Shown here: positions 26,244 through 35,130 of the stretch, piece by piece | Position numbering within the stretch: position 1 is the first letter of the stretch | How the letters are laid out: each line of letters begins with the position of its first letter | NCBI GenBank assembly: GCA_965248685.1 | Contig: CBDFKC010000004.1 | Span: 434,001 to 498,000, forward strand | Source of the DNA: VYFG01 sp965248685 | Lineage (GTDB): Bacteria > Pseudomonadota > Gammaproteobacteria > Arenicellales > Poriferihabitantaceae | Reading direction: 5' to 3' | Length of the DNA: 64,000 bases | Position numbers and translations under genes: made by a program | Notes under the pieces: generated by a model | The model's database searches: none | Told to the model about the DNA's origin: nothing | Seen by the model: the letters and a program-made list of their open reading frames with translations, nothing else

Positions 26244-26849
26244 ATGGAGTCACCCCAAATTGTATATATCATCGATGATGATGCTGCTGTCAGGGATGCT
26301 ATGGGTATGCTGTTGGAGTCTTTCGAATTGCAGCATAAAAGTTTTATTACCGCTGATAGATATTTGGCGCAATATGATGGTTCACAACGAGGTTGTCTGG
26401 TGTTGGATATCCGCATGCCAGGCATGTCCGGGCTTGAATTACAAAGCGAATTAAACGCCCGCAATTCTACCCTGCCAATCATATTCATGACAGGGCATGG
26501 AGACATACCTATGGCTGTGGAAGCAATGCGTTTGGGTGCAATCGACTTTATGCGAAAACCCATAAATGAGTCAGAGTTGATCAATCGTATTCGTCATTCT
26601 CTCGAACATGAGTCAGGAACTAGAACCAAAGTAGAATCAATCGAGCACAACAAAATGTTGGTAGATTCCTTGACCAAACGGGAGCGTGAGGTTTTTGAGC
26701 GTGTTGCCGAAGGAAATGCAAACAAAGTGATTGCTATGGAGCTGGGTATTAGTGAAAGAACTGTTGAGGTCCACCGAGCCCAGTCCATGAAAAAACTCAA
26801 CGTCAAAACACTTGCACAGTTGGTGCGCATACATATTGATATCGAATGA
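26244..26849 (+). CDS. FixJ/NarL-type response regulator
   Basis: This 201-residue regulator has a receiver domain at residues 5-118 (D-D-D near residue 11, phospho-acceptor Asp55 in V-L-D-I-R-M-P-G, M-T-G-H-G-D, Lys in M-R-K-P) and a LuxR-type helix-turn-helix at 138-195 (L-T-K-R-E-R-E-V-F, then N-K-V-I-A-M-E-L-G-I-S-E-R-T-V-E-V-H-R). It is the cognate partner of the upstream PAS kinase by adjacency. The only gene downstream on the strand is the trimethylamine monooxygenase, 152 bp away, making it the obvious candidate target. Confidence 0.93.
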   Translation: MESPQIVYIIDDDAAVRDAMGMLLESFELQHKSFITADRYLAQYDGSQRGCLVLDIRMPGMSGLELQSELNARNSTLPIIFMTGHGDIPMAVEAMRLGAIDFMRKPINESELINRIRHSLEHESGTRTKVESIEHNKMLVDSLTKREREVFERVAEGNANKVIAMELGISERTVEVHRAQSMKKLNVKTLAQLVRIHIDIE

Positions 26850-27001
26850 CACCAAATCTACGGGTAATCCACAATACAGTTCCGCGCGTATCCCTTATAA
26901 AGTGACACTCATAGACTAAGAATTGCCTTAACTATGCATGCAGATTGAAAAGCATGTGAGCTTAAAAGGCACGAATATAGACCTCAATCTGGAGTCAAGT
27001 T

Positions 27002-28351
27002 ATGAGTAAACGCGTTGCAATCATTGGTGCCGGACCTAGTGGATTAGCCCAATTAAGAGCCTTTCAGTCCGCCAAAGAGAAAGGGGCAGATATTCCTGAC
27101 ATCGTTTGCTTTGAAAAGCAATCTGACTGGGGTGGTTTGTGGAACTATACTTGGCGTACAGGTCTTGATGAATACGGTGAACCAGTACACGGTAGTATGT
27201 ATCGCTATCTATGGTCGAATGGACCCAAAGAGGGCCTTGAATTCGCCGACTATTCCTTTGAAGAACACTTTGGTCGGCCCATTCCGTCTTACCCTCCCCG
27301 TGCCGTGTTATATGATTACATTATTGGACGCGTTGAAAAAGCGAATGTACGTCAATGGATTCGATTCAATTCCGTTGTGCGCCATGTACATTACGACGAA
27401 CATAAAAGTATGTTTCTGGTAACTATCAAGGATCAAGAAAAAGGCGTCGAATATACCGAAGAATTTGATCATGTAATTGTCGCAAGCGGGCATTTTTCTA
27501 CACCCAACGTTCCCTTTTATCCAGGATTTGAATCATTTAAAGGTAGAATTCTGCACGCGCACGACTTTCGAGACGCTGCGGAATTCTATGCGAAGGATAT
27601 ACTAGTCGTTGGCACCTCTTATTCAGCCGAAGACATTGGCTCCCAATGCTGGAAATACGGTTGTAAATCTGTAACGGTTTCGTATCGTACGGCACCAATG
27701 GGCTTTAAATGGCCTGAAAATTGGCAAGAACTACCTCTGCTTGAAAAGGTAGAAGGCAACACAGTGACATTCAAAGATGGGTCAAAAAAAGATGTCGATG
27801 CCATCATACTGTGTACGGGATATCTGCACAATTTCCCATTTATGGCGGAAAATCTAAAGCTAAAGACTAACAATCGTCTGTACCCAGTTAATTTATACAA
27901 TGGCGTGATTTGGGAACATAACCCGAAATTGATGTATCTTGGAATGCAAGATCAATGGTTTACCTTTAATATGTTTGATGCACAAGCTTGGTACGCTCGT
28001 GATGTTATTCTGGGACGTGTCGATGTGCCCAGCCAAGCGGAAATGCACGCCGATATCGATAAATGGCGTGAAGAAGAAGATAACGGAGCAGATGATTTTG
28101 AAGCGATTGAATTTCAAGGAAAGTATACTATGCACTTGATGTCATTAACTGACTATCCAGAATTCGATACAGCCGGCGCAATTGAGGCTTTCTTCCAATG
28201 GAAAAAACACAAAAAGGAAAATATTATGACGTTTCGCGACAATGGCTATAATTCTGCTTTGACTGGCACCATGGCACCAAACCACCATACTCCCTGGAGA
28301 GACGCGCTAGATGATTCCTTGGAAGCGTATCTAAAAACTGAAGTAAATTAA
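27002..28351 (+). CDS. tmm: Trimethylamine monooxygenase
   Basis: This flavin monooxygenase of 449 residues probably oxidises trimethylamine to its N-oxide with NADPH and O2 in the cytoplasm. The FAD loop is G-A-G-P-S-G (residues 9-14), then E-K-Q-S-D-W-G-G-L-W-N-Y. The FMO-type F-K-G-R-I-L-H-A-H-D-F lies near residue 180, and the NADPH loop V-G-T-S-Y-S-A-E-D-I-G near residue 205. The overall sequence, including the H-G-S-M-Y-R-Y-L-W-S-N-G-P-K-E segment and the long helical C-terminus, follows bacterial Tmm from methylotrophic and marine bacteria. GGAG precedes the ATG. TMAO-demethylating and GMA-pathway genes are not seen nearby; only the kinase/regulator pair is adjacent. Indole oxidation to indigo is a known side activity of the family. 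Confidence 0.93.
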   Translation: MSKRVAIIGAGPSGLAQLRAFQSAKEKGADIPDIVCFEKQSDWGGLWNYTWRTGLDEYGEPVHGSMYRYLWSNGPKEGLEFADYSFEEHFGRPIPSYPPRAVLYDYIIGRVEKANVRQWIRFNSVVRHVHYDEHKSMFLVTIKDQEKGVEYTEEFDHVIVASGHFSTPNVPFYPGFESFKGRILHAHDFRDAAEFYAKDILVVGTSYSAEDIGSQCWKYGCKSVTVSYRTAPMGFKWPENWQELPLLEKVEGNTVTFKDGSKKDVDAIILCTGYLHNFPFMAENLKLKTNNRLYPVNLYNGVIWEHNPKLMYLGMQDQWFTFNMFDAQAWYARDVILGRVDVPSQAEMHADIDKWREEEDNGADDFEAIEFQGKYTMHLMSLTDYPEFDTAGAIEAFFQWKKHKKENIMTFRDNGYNSALTGTMAPNHHTPWRDALDDSLEAYLKTEVN

Positions 28352-28802
28352 ATGATGAATTTGCGGGGTGATTTGATCGAGTAACAGGGTGGCACTTTCG
28401 GGGGGCGAGCCCACCTTAAACACTGCGGGAAGACTCCATTGCGCGTGCTCGGGCTTCGCGCAAGGGGTGTTATTAACGGGGCCCCAAGCTCATTTCGCGG
28501 CACCGTCCTGCAATTTGATATCAATGTGCCCAACTTTTATTAACGCTGGGCGTGACATTTAGAAGAAGGCCGTTATCGTCGACGTATCGACCCGTGGTTT
28601 TTTATTGTTGCAACACGACGTGATGTGAGTTTCTCCATTTCTCTTCGCTTGGCATTTCAGGTCCACCATCCAGTCCACCACTTGACATGGACTCGGATGA
28701 CTACAATCCGCAAGGATGATACCGCATGCGGCAGTAAGTCTTTGAGTTAAGAGAGAAACCTGACGCAAATTGGGAAGGATGAATAATATGCGAAAGCGCT
28801 GG
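28352..28802. other. Intergenic region between tmm and tRNA-Ser (451 bp)
   Basis: A patch richer in G+C than its surroundings (about 28380-28530) contains a perfect hairpin TTGCGCG-N11-CGCGCAA at 28439-28463 and a GGGGCCCC palindrome nearby. No protein family is recognisable in any frame; a 69-codon minus-strand frame at 28559-28768 is not convincing. It may be a structured RNA, a degenerate insertion, or the terminator region of tmm. Confidence 0.45.
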
Positions 28803-28890
28803 TGGCGGAGAGTGAGGGATTCGAACCCCCGGACCTGTTACAGTCAACGGTTTTCAAGACCGCCGCATTCGACCACTCTGCCAACTCTCC
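28803..28890 (-). tRNA. tRNA-Ser (UGA)
   Basis: The minus-strand sequence starts GGAGAGT and ends ACTCTCC-G-CCA, giving a complete 7-bp acceptor stem, discriminator G and encoded CCA. The anticodon loop CTTGAAAA reads TGA, and a long variable arm (between the anticodon stem and GGTTCGAATCC) identifies a class II serine tRNA. It decodes UCA and related codons. Confidence 0.96.
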
Positions 28891-29335
28891 GGATAATTAG
28901 TACTATACTGTTGCCAAGGTCGTCTTGACCTGGTTTGGTATAGACAAAGTTTGGCAGGAAACTGGAAGGTTCTTTCCGAGTGTCGTTTTGATCTGTGCGC
29001 CAAGCCTTTGAGCGCCGGATTATAGCTAAGGCGATGCGATGCCGCTAGCCCGGAAATTTCATAAAGGTCTGGAATTTAGAAACAAGCTGGTTAATCAGGT
29101 TGGACTATCGGACGAAGAAGCATAGCCGTAGCTATGGTTCGAGGTCGATGGTTCAAGATGCGACGCCAGATTGGCGTCTTAATCCAGAAGGACAAAGCTG
29201 TAGAGTAAGTTTTACCTATTAAATGTCGTATGACTCTGATTCATTCTAGCTTTTGGTTAATCGGTATTCGCCTTTATGAAATATTCTGCCTAGGGCAACT
29301 GTTGAATTCGTTTCGCTCTGTGGGAAAATAGTCGA
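28891..29335. other. Intergenic region between tRNA-Ser and pgeF (445 bp)
   Basis: No gene is visible. Two perfect hairpins lie close together: CATAGC-CGTA-GCTATG at 29121-29136 and GACGCCA-GAT-TGGCGTC at 29162-29178. Neither is followed by a T-run. They could belong to an untranslated leader or a small RNA. Confidence 0.45.
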
Positions 29336-30109
29336 ATGGTGGTACCGTCCTATCAAAGTCAATTACTCGGTCCTTTATCAGGGCTCTCTCATGGGTTTTT
29401 TTCTCGGCAAGGTGGTGTCTCTGACGGAATATTTAGTTCCCTTAACTGTAGCCAGTTTTCCACAGACAAACTTTTATCTGTCGAACAAAATCGTGACCGG
29501 GTCGCCAAACAGCTTAGGGCGCGGGTGTTGGTGACGAATCGCCAGGTCCATGGAACCAGTGTCAGGGTGTTAAGCGGCGGAGATAGCCTCGATACGGTTG
29601 TGAAAGCAGATGGCCTGGTTACCCGTGAACCTGGAATTGGAATTGGCGCTCTCGGCGCGGACTGTGCACCGGTGCTGTTTGCAGATGCTTCAGCAGCGAT
29701 TGTCGGAGTAGCCCATGCTGGTTGGCAGGGTGCAGTGGATGGAATCACCGACTCGGTGATTGATCAAATGTGCCGGTTGGGTGCCCGTGTTGAATCTCTC
29801 TATTGTGCGATTGGCCCCGCTATCCAGTTGCCCAGTTACGAGGTCGGAGAGAAATTTATGGATATGTTTTTGTCTCGAAGTCCGGTTGCATCGGAGCAAT
29901 GCTTTGCTCCGGATAAGGAATCTGGCAATCAACATTTTGACCTACCCCGTTATATTGAAATACGTCTAAGGGCCTTAAATGTAGTCAGAATTGATCGACT
30001 GGAGCACGATACCTATGCCGATTCCAGGCGATTTTTCAGTTACCGGCGAAGTTGTCATTTGAAGCAGGAAACCTATGGCCGCCAGGTGGGCGCTATTTGC
30101 TTGTTGTAA
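29336..30109 (+). CDS. pgeF: Polyphenol oxidase/laccase-domain purine nucleoside phosphorylase (YfiH family)
   Basis: This cytoplasmic protein of 257 residues belongs to the Cu-oxidase_4/YfiH family. It shows S-H-G-F-F-S-R-Q-G-G-V-S near the start, N-R-Q-V-H-G, G-A-D-C-A-P-V-L-F-A-D (metal/active-site Cys) and V-A-H-A-G-W-Q-G (His). Members of this family have been reported to have purine nucleoside phosphorylase or adenosine deaminase activity and, as PgeF in E. coli, to help peptidoglycan editing. In many gammaproteobacteria it sits near rluD, which is not seen here. It is convergent with uup, stops 9 bp apart. Confidence 0.9.
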   Translation: MVVPSYQSQLLGPLSGLSHGFFSRQGGVSDGIFSSLNCSQFSTDKLLSVEQNRDRVAKQLRARVLVTNRQVHGTSVRVLSGGDSLDTVVKADGLVTREPGIGIGALGADCAPVLFADASAAIVGVAHAGWQGAVDGITDSVIDQMCRLGARVESLYCAIGPAIQLPSYEVGEKFMDMFLSRSPVASEQCFAPDKESGNQHFDLPRYIEIRLRALNVVRIDRLEHDTYADSRRFFSYRRSCHLKQETYGRQVGAICLL

Positions 30110-30118
30110 ACCAAATAG

Positions 30119-32008
30119 TCAGGATTCGAGCTCGGACCAGCGGTTGATCGCCTGATCAAGTTCAGCGGTCACCCGATCCAGATCTCGTAAGGTTGCCTCC
30201 ACCAGTTCCGATTCTCCCTGATAAAAGTCAGGGCTTGAAATCGTTTTGGTCAACAAGGTTTGTTTTTGCTCAAGAGTGTCAATCTTGTCTGGCAGAGTGG
30301 CGAGTTCCTGCTGTTCTCGATATCCGAGTTTTTTTTTCGGCGTTGGGGAATTGATATTGGGCGTCTCCGGAACTTTGCTCAGGCCAGTATCGGCCCTGGC
30401 CGGAGAATATTCCGGTAGCACCCGCTGGCGTTCCCATTCACTGTATCCGCCAACGTATTCATTAATTTTCCCCCCGCCCTCCAGGGCCATAGTACTAGTT
30501 ACTACATTGTCCATAAACTCTCGGTCGTGACTGACTAACAGTAACGTACCGCTAAAATTCAGCAACATTTCCTCGAGAAGTTCCAGAGTATCAATATCCA
30601 GGTCATTGGTCGGTTCATCCATAATCAGCAAATTAGTTGGCTTGCTAAACAGTTTTGCCAGTAAAACCCTGGCCCGTTCACCACCCGAGAGGCTGCGAAC
30701 TGGTGACCGCGCCCGAGACGGTGTGAACAGAAAGTCTGATAAATACGAGATTACGTGCTTTTCTTTGCCGTTTATCGTAATCTGTTCGCGGCCCTGGCCA
30801 ATAGCGTCCACCACCGTTGCGTTAAGGTCTATCTGAGTGCGTAATTGATCAAACCAGGCGATTTCAAGATTGGTGCCATGGCGAACGCTACCGCTGTCAG
30901 GGGCTACCCTTGCCAGAAGCAGTTGAATCAACGTGGTTTTACCAATTCCATTCGGTCCAATCAGACCGATCCGATCGCCTCGCAGAATTCTCGTGGAAAA
31001 ATTTCTGGCAATTACCTTGTCGCCGTAGCCAAAGCACAGGTCATTAGCCTCGATCACCATTTTGCCACTTGCTCCAGCCCGGTCTAGTTGAAGTTTCACT
31101 TTACCCTTTTGTCCCCGCCTTTCCGCGCGTTGCACCCGCATCTTTTTAAGTGCACGAACCCGCCCTTCATTGCGCGTGCGCCTGGCTTGAATGCCTTGTC
31201 GAATCCATGATTCTTCGGCGGCCAGTTTGCGATCAAACTCCGCCTGTTGACGCGCTTCCTGTTCCAGGGCATCCGCTTTGCGCCGCAGGTAATCTTGATA
31301 GTTACCTATCCACGACACCAACTTTCCACGGTCAAGATCAACAATCTGATTAGCAACTTTCTTGAGGAAGCTTCGATCGTGGGTGACAAACAATACTGCC
31401 CCGGGGAATTGAATGATCTGGTCTTCGAGCCAGACTATGGATTCGATATCCAGATGATTAGTCGGTTCGTCCAGCAGCAAAATTCTGGGTTCGCGAACCA
31501 GCGCGCGAGCCAGCGACACGCGCCGTTGCCACCCCCCCGACAGCGATTTGACCGCAGTATCGGCAGGCAGCCGAAGGCGCGACAGGGTTTTTTCAACCCT
31601 TTGTTGTAAACGCCATCCGTCGTGGGCGTCGAGTTTTTGCTGTAGTTGGCCCATTTGTTCCATCTGACGCTGAGGATCCATTGACTTGTCTTCGATTACC
31701 CGATGGTAGTCAGCGAGCCAGACGCCAATTTCTCCAAGTCCCATCGCCACGGCGTCATATATAGTGTCGTCCCCGGTCAAACTGGGTGCTTGTTCCAGGG
31801 TGGCGGTGGTGGCACCTGGTTCAATTCGAACCTCTCCTTCATCCGGCGGTTGTCGACCACTAATAATGTTGAGCAGGGTGGATTTTCCTTCACCATTTCG
31901 ACCAATGAGACCTACCCGCTGTCCGCTATCCAGCGTGAGCGAGGCGTTATCAAGCAATTGATTGTCCCCATAAGCAATGGAGATATTTTTCAGGGAAAGC
32001 AGTGGCAC
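30119..32008 (-). CDS. uup: ABC-F ATPase Uup
   Basis: This soluble protein of 629 residues has two ABC domains and no membrane segment. Walker A motifs are GRNGEGKS at 36-43 and GPNGIGKT at 351-358; signatures are L-S-G-G-W and L-S-G-G-E-R-A-R-V-L-L-A-K; the Walker B motifs continue L-L-D-E-P-T-N-H-L-D and I-M-D-E-P-T-N-D-L-D. A linker rich in Arg and Lys separates the domains, and the C-terminus is a coiled coil (L-E-Q-K-Q-T-L-L-T-K), which distinguishes Uup from EttA. Uup acts on ribosomes and affects precise excision of transposons. Confidence 0.93.
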   Translation of the reverse strand: MPLLSLKNISIAYGDNQLLDNASLTLDSGQRVGLIGRNGEGKSTLLNIISGRQPPDEGEVRIEPGATTATLEQAPSLTGDDTIYDAVAMGLGEIGVWLADYHRVIEDKSMDPQRQMEQMGQLQQKLDAHDGWRLQQRVEKTLSRLRLPADTAVKSLSGGWQRRVSLARALVREPRILLLDEPTNHLDIESIVWLEDQIIQFPGAVLFVTHDRSFLKKVANQIVDLDRGKLVSWIGNYQDYLRRKADALEQEARQQAEFDRKLAAEESWIRQGIQARRTRNEGRVRALKKMRVQRAERRGQKGKVKLQLDRAGASGKMVIEANDLCFGYGDKVIARNFSTRILRGDRIGLIGPNGIGKTTLIQLLLARVAPDSGSVRHGTNLEIAWFDQLRTQIDLNATVVDAIGQGREQITINGKEKHVISYLSDFLFTPSRARSPVRSLSGGERARVLLAKLFSKPTNLLIMDEPTNDLDIDTLELLEEMLLNFSGTLLLVSHDREFMDNVVTSTMALEGGGKINEYVGGYSEWERQRVLPEYSPARADTGLSKVPETPNINSPTPKKKLGYREQQELATLPDKIDTLEQKQTLLTKTISSPDFYQGESELVEATLRDLDRVTAELDQAINRWSELES

Positions 32009-32115
32009 CGGCGTTAGCGATAAAAATGGGTCGTGGATTCTACCCTGAATAAGGCCGTATAATCGCGCCCCGCCTGAACCTTCAGAAACTTTGTTTCTAA
32101 CATTATTTCAATTCC

Positions 32116-33690
32116 ATGAGCAGCCTGGCTGAACAAATAGACCTGCGAAGAACATTTGCGATAATTTCGCATCCTGACGCGGGTAAAACCACGTTGACCG
32201 AGCGGTTATTGCAGTATGGTGGAGCGATTCAGTTGGCGGGTACAGTAAAGGCCCGCAAAAGTGACCGCCACGCAACTTCCGACTGGATGGAACTTGAGAA
32301 GCAACGCGGAATTTCCGTGACATCTTCTGTCATGCAATTTCCCTACAAGAACCGTATCGTCAATTTATTGGACACCCCGGGGCACGCCGATTTTTCTGAA
32401 GATACCTACCGTACCCTTACCGCGGTAGATTCGGCCCTGATGGTTATTGATATTGCCAAAGGCGTGGAACAGCGCACCATCAAGTTAATGGAGGTTTGTC
32501 GTCTACGGGATACCCCAATCATGACCTTTGTTAACAAAATGGACCGGGAGGGTCGCGACCCAATCGAAGTCATGGATGAAGTCGAAGCGGTTCTGAAAAT
32601 AACCTGCGCACCGATGACCTGGCCTATCGGTATGGGAAAATTGTTTATCGGGGTATATCGACTCTATGATGACACTGCACATTTGTTTGCGGGGCGCGGT
32701 GGACTTGATCAGGACCGGTTTATTCAGGGGCTGGATAATCCCGAGCTGGATGCTGTTCTTGGGCAGGAGGCAGATTCACTGCGCGAGGAAATCGAACTGG
32801 TGCGGGGAGCTAGCGAAGACTTTGACCACGAAGCTTATCTCGCGGGTATATTAACCCCGGTGTTCTTTGGTTCGGCGCTAAATCGTCTGGGTACCGATGA
32901 GTTGATGGATAACTTCGTCGAGTATGCACCCCCACCCCAACCCAGACAAACAGAAACCCGGATTGTGGATGCTACAGAGAGCAAGTTTAGTGGCTTTGTT
33001 TTTAAGATCCAGGCCAATATGGATCCGGCGCACCATGATCGAGTGGCGTTTCTTAGAATTACTTCCGGACGATTCGATAAAGGAATGAAGGTCCGCCACG
33101 TCCGCCCGAAAAAAACCATGACGGTGCACAATGCCCATACATTTCTCGCGTCCCGCCGTGACCAGGCGGAAACTGCCTATTCAGGAGATATTCTTGGATT
33201 GCATAACCACGGTACGATTCAGATTGGAGACACTTTTTCCGAGGACGAAGATCTTAAATTCGTCGGCATCCCGAACTTTGCTCCGGAATTATTCAGGCGG
33301 GTGCGACTGGCTGACCCTTTACGCGCCAAGGCCCTGCAAAAGGGCTTAATCCAACTGAGCGAAGAAGGCGCAACCCAGGTGTTTCGACCGTTAATTAATA
33401 ATGATTTGATCCTGGGTGCCATTGGTGTATTGCAGTTTGACGTGGTCGCGCACAGGCTGAAAAATGAATACAATGTTGACTGCAGTTTCGAAGCCGTGCA
33501 GGTATCCACCGCGCGTTGGGTTGCGTTCCCCGACCAGAAAACCGAGTCTGAATTTCGGCGTAAAAATGAACAATATTTGGCGCTGGACGGGCATAACAGC
33601 TTGAGTTATATCGCCCCCAATAGGGCCAATTTACAGCTCGCATTGGAGCGCTGGCCCAAGGTTAAATTCAGGGCAACCAGAGAGTTCTAA
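32116..33690 (+). CDS. prfC: Peptide chain release factor 3
   Basis: This translational GTPase of 524 residues recycles RF1/RF2 after termination. G motifs are S-H-P-D-A-G-K-T-T, D-T-P-G-H-A-D-F and N-K-M-D, followed by the RF3-specific domains 2 and 3 (G-D-I-L-G-L-H-N-H-G-T-I-Q-I-G-D; G-A-I-G-V-L-Q-F-D-V). Length is standard (529 in E. coli). A TATAAT box at 32058-32063 lies in the divergent gap with uup. The start at 32116 has no strong Shine-Dalgarno sequence. Confidence 0.97.
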   Translation: MSSLAEQIDLRRTFAIISHPDAGKTTLTERLLQYGGAIQLAGTVKARKSDRHATSDWMELEKQRGISVTSSVMQFPYKNRIVNLLDTPGHADFSEDTYRTLTAVDSALMVIDIAKGVEQRTIKLMEVCRLRDTPIMTFVNKMDREGRDPIEVMDEVEAVLKITCAPMTWPIGMGKLFIGVYRLYDDTAHLFAGRGGLDQDRFIQGLDNPELDAVLGQEADSLREEIELVRGASEDFDHEAYLAGILTPVFFGSALNRLGTDELMDNFVEYAPPPQPRQTETRIVDATESKFSGFVFKIQANMDPAHHDRVAFLRITSGRFDKGMKVRHVRPKKTMTVHNAHTFLASRRDQAETAYSGDILGLHNHGTIQIGDTFSEDEDLKFVGIPNFAPELFRRVRLADPLRAKALQKGLIQLSEEGATQVFRPLINNDLILGAIGVLQFDVVAHRLKNEYNVDCSFEAVQVSTARWVAFPDQKTESEFRRKNEQYLALDGHNSLSYIAPNRANLQLALERWPKVKFRATREF

Positions 33691-33801
33691 TCGCTCTTAG
33701 ACATTAATTTTTAGCGCAGTGTATATCTATTAAGGTTAGCCTCGTTAGACAATCAGGCCGGACGTTATAATGACAGTCCATGACTACACTATCTATAAAA
33801 G

Positions 33802-34296
33802 ATGAGTAGAGCTTTTACCAAGGAGTCTGACCCGGATGCACCCGTTGTGCTGCCAGAACGTAGCATTAGCGAGCTCAGAAATTACATGACATCGACTGGG
33901 TTTGATTCGATGCGGCAACAGCATCGCGAGCTCCAGCTTGCGCTGGAGCAAATCGGCAACTCGAAGCTGCTGACAGACAATAACCGCCGCGCTGAATTAC
34001 AACGGGATTTAAGGTATTGTGCTGCCCGCCTGGAGTCAGCAGAGGAGGTCATCCCGGTTGATTCAGAACGAATTCGATTTGGCAATTCTGTGTGTTTTAT
34101 TGATCCAGCTGGAACCGAGTACGTCTATAGAATCGTTGGTGAGGATGAAGCGGACGTGGCGAAAAACAGAATCAGCTGGGCTTCGCCTTTGGCCAGGGCG
34201 CTAATTGGTCATGCTGTGGGAGATATCTGCCTATGGCCAAAGGGAGAACGGCAGGTCGAAATCGAATTATTAAAAATATTTATAGAATCCACTTGA
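33802..34296 (+). CDS. GreA/GreB-family factor lacking the acidic tip
   Basis: This 164-residue protein has a Gre-type architecture. An N-terminal helical hairpin (about 40-85) is followed by the Gre C-terminal domain (V-Y-R-I-V-G-E-D-E-A-D, then I-S-W-A-S-P-L-A-R-A-L-I-G-H-A-V-G-D). The D-x-x-E-N loop at the hairpin tip, which in GreA/GreB stimulates RNA cleavage, is replaced by G-N-S-K-L-L-T-D-N-N. It therefore probably binds RNA polymerase without promoting cleavage, as in the 'GreB-like' subgroup starting M-S-R-A-F. It follows prfC by 111 bp on the same strand. Confidence 0.82.
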   Translation: MSRAFTKESDPDAPVVLPERSISELRNYMTSTGFDSMRQQHRELQLALEQIGNSKLLTDNNRRAELQRDLRYCAARLESAEEVIPVDSERIRFGNSVCFIDPAGTEYVYRIVGEDEADVAKNRISWASPLARALIGHAVGDICLWPKGERQVEIELLKIFIEST

Positions 34297-34534
34297 CCAA
34301 CGGCATCAGGGCTGTCTCATAAAGCCAACAACCAGGAACGAACCAAGGGTATATAAGGGCTGCCAGCAAGGTTGAAAGGATGGGGCTACTGGAAAAAAGA
34401 GTTGTACCATTAAAAATCTTGATACCTGGGATGCCTTATTCTCGTTGAACTAAGGGTATTCTCTCGATATAATTCTGCAAATTAAATGGCGAAAAGCTTA
34501 TAAATTGCCATTAGTCAAATAAAATCTTAAATTA

Positions 34535-34551
34535 TGCACCAATTTGGTGCA
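34535..34551. promoter_or_regulatory. NtrC-like palindrome TGCACCAATTTGGTGCA
   Basis: A perfect 17-bp inverted repeat matches the known NtrC consensus TGCACCA-N3-TGGTGCA. It ends 14 bp before the hydrolase start codon. No good -24/-12 sigma-54 promoter (GG-N10-GC) could be placed between it and the gene, so it may act as a repressor-type site or be bound by another regulator. The rest of the 269-bp gap shows no gene. Confidence 0.5.
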
Positions 34552-34565
34552 AACAGGCGCTTAAA

Positions 34566-35063
34566 GTGATGTTTAACAGAATAACACGGACAAAAACAGC
34601 AGTTGTCTCCCTTCTTTGTGTTCTTTCAATCAGTGGTTTTGCGGCTGAATTTGATAATACCCAGGGATTTGATTTTGATGTAGATTCCCCTGGTCAGGAA
34701 CTAGGCTGTATGGCGATGAATATCTACTTCGAGGGTCGAGGTGAATCGGCTCGGGGTAGGGCCGCGATTGCCTCGGTTACTTTGAATCGGGTGCGCAGCA
34801 AGCACTTTCCTGATTCGATTTGCCAGGTTGTATGGCAGCGAAAACAATTTAGCTGGACCCATATTTCACCGAGACATCACGTCATTAACGATACCAAGGC
34901 CTGGAACCAGGCGTTGATTATTGCTCAATTGTTTATCGATGGTGCCCAGGTTCCGGAGATAGGCGACGCCACTCACTATCACTCGGTTAACGTCCAACCC
35001 AGTTGGCAGGACGACAGCAAGCTGGTGGCATTAGTCGGGGATCACTACTTTTATTCCTTGTAG
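34566..35063 (+). CDS. Secreted cell wall hydrolase, SleB/CwlJ family
   Basis: This 165-residue protein has a signal peptide (basic start, hydrophobic V-V-S-L-L-C-V-L-S-I-S-G-F, then A-A) and a Hydrolase_2 domain: M-A-M-N-I-Y-F-E-G-R-G-E-S with the catalytic Glu, A-S-V-T-L-N-R-V, and A-T-H-Y-H-S near the end. Such enzymes cleave peptidoglycan glycan strands in the periplasm or, in spore formers, the cortex; in Gram-negative bacteria they act in wall remodelling. The start is GTG 34566 or the adjacent ATG 34569. A perfect NtrC-like palindrome sits directly upstream. Confidence 0.87.
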   Translation: MMFNRITRTKTAVVSLLCVLSISGFAAEFDNTQGFDFDVDSPGQELGCMAMNIYFEGRGESARGRAAIASVTLNRVRSKHFPDSICQVVWQRKQFSWTHISPRHHVINDTKAWNQALIIAQLFIDGAQVPEIGDATHYHSVNVQPSWQDDSKLVALVGDHYFYSL

Positions 35064-35130
35064 TTCTGCAGCCTGGTTTCGATTGGGTTGCGGGCTGATA
35101 TAATGCCGGGCCATTCCACCGGAACAGATT

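Noticed and set aside
28559..28768. 69-codon minus-strand frame near tRNA-Ser
   Set aside because: Cys-rich but no metal-site spacing or transposase motif and no ribosome site; coding nature not supported.
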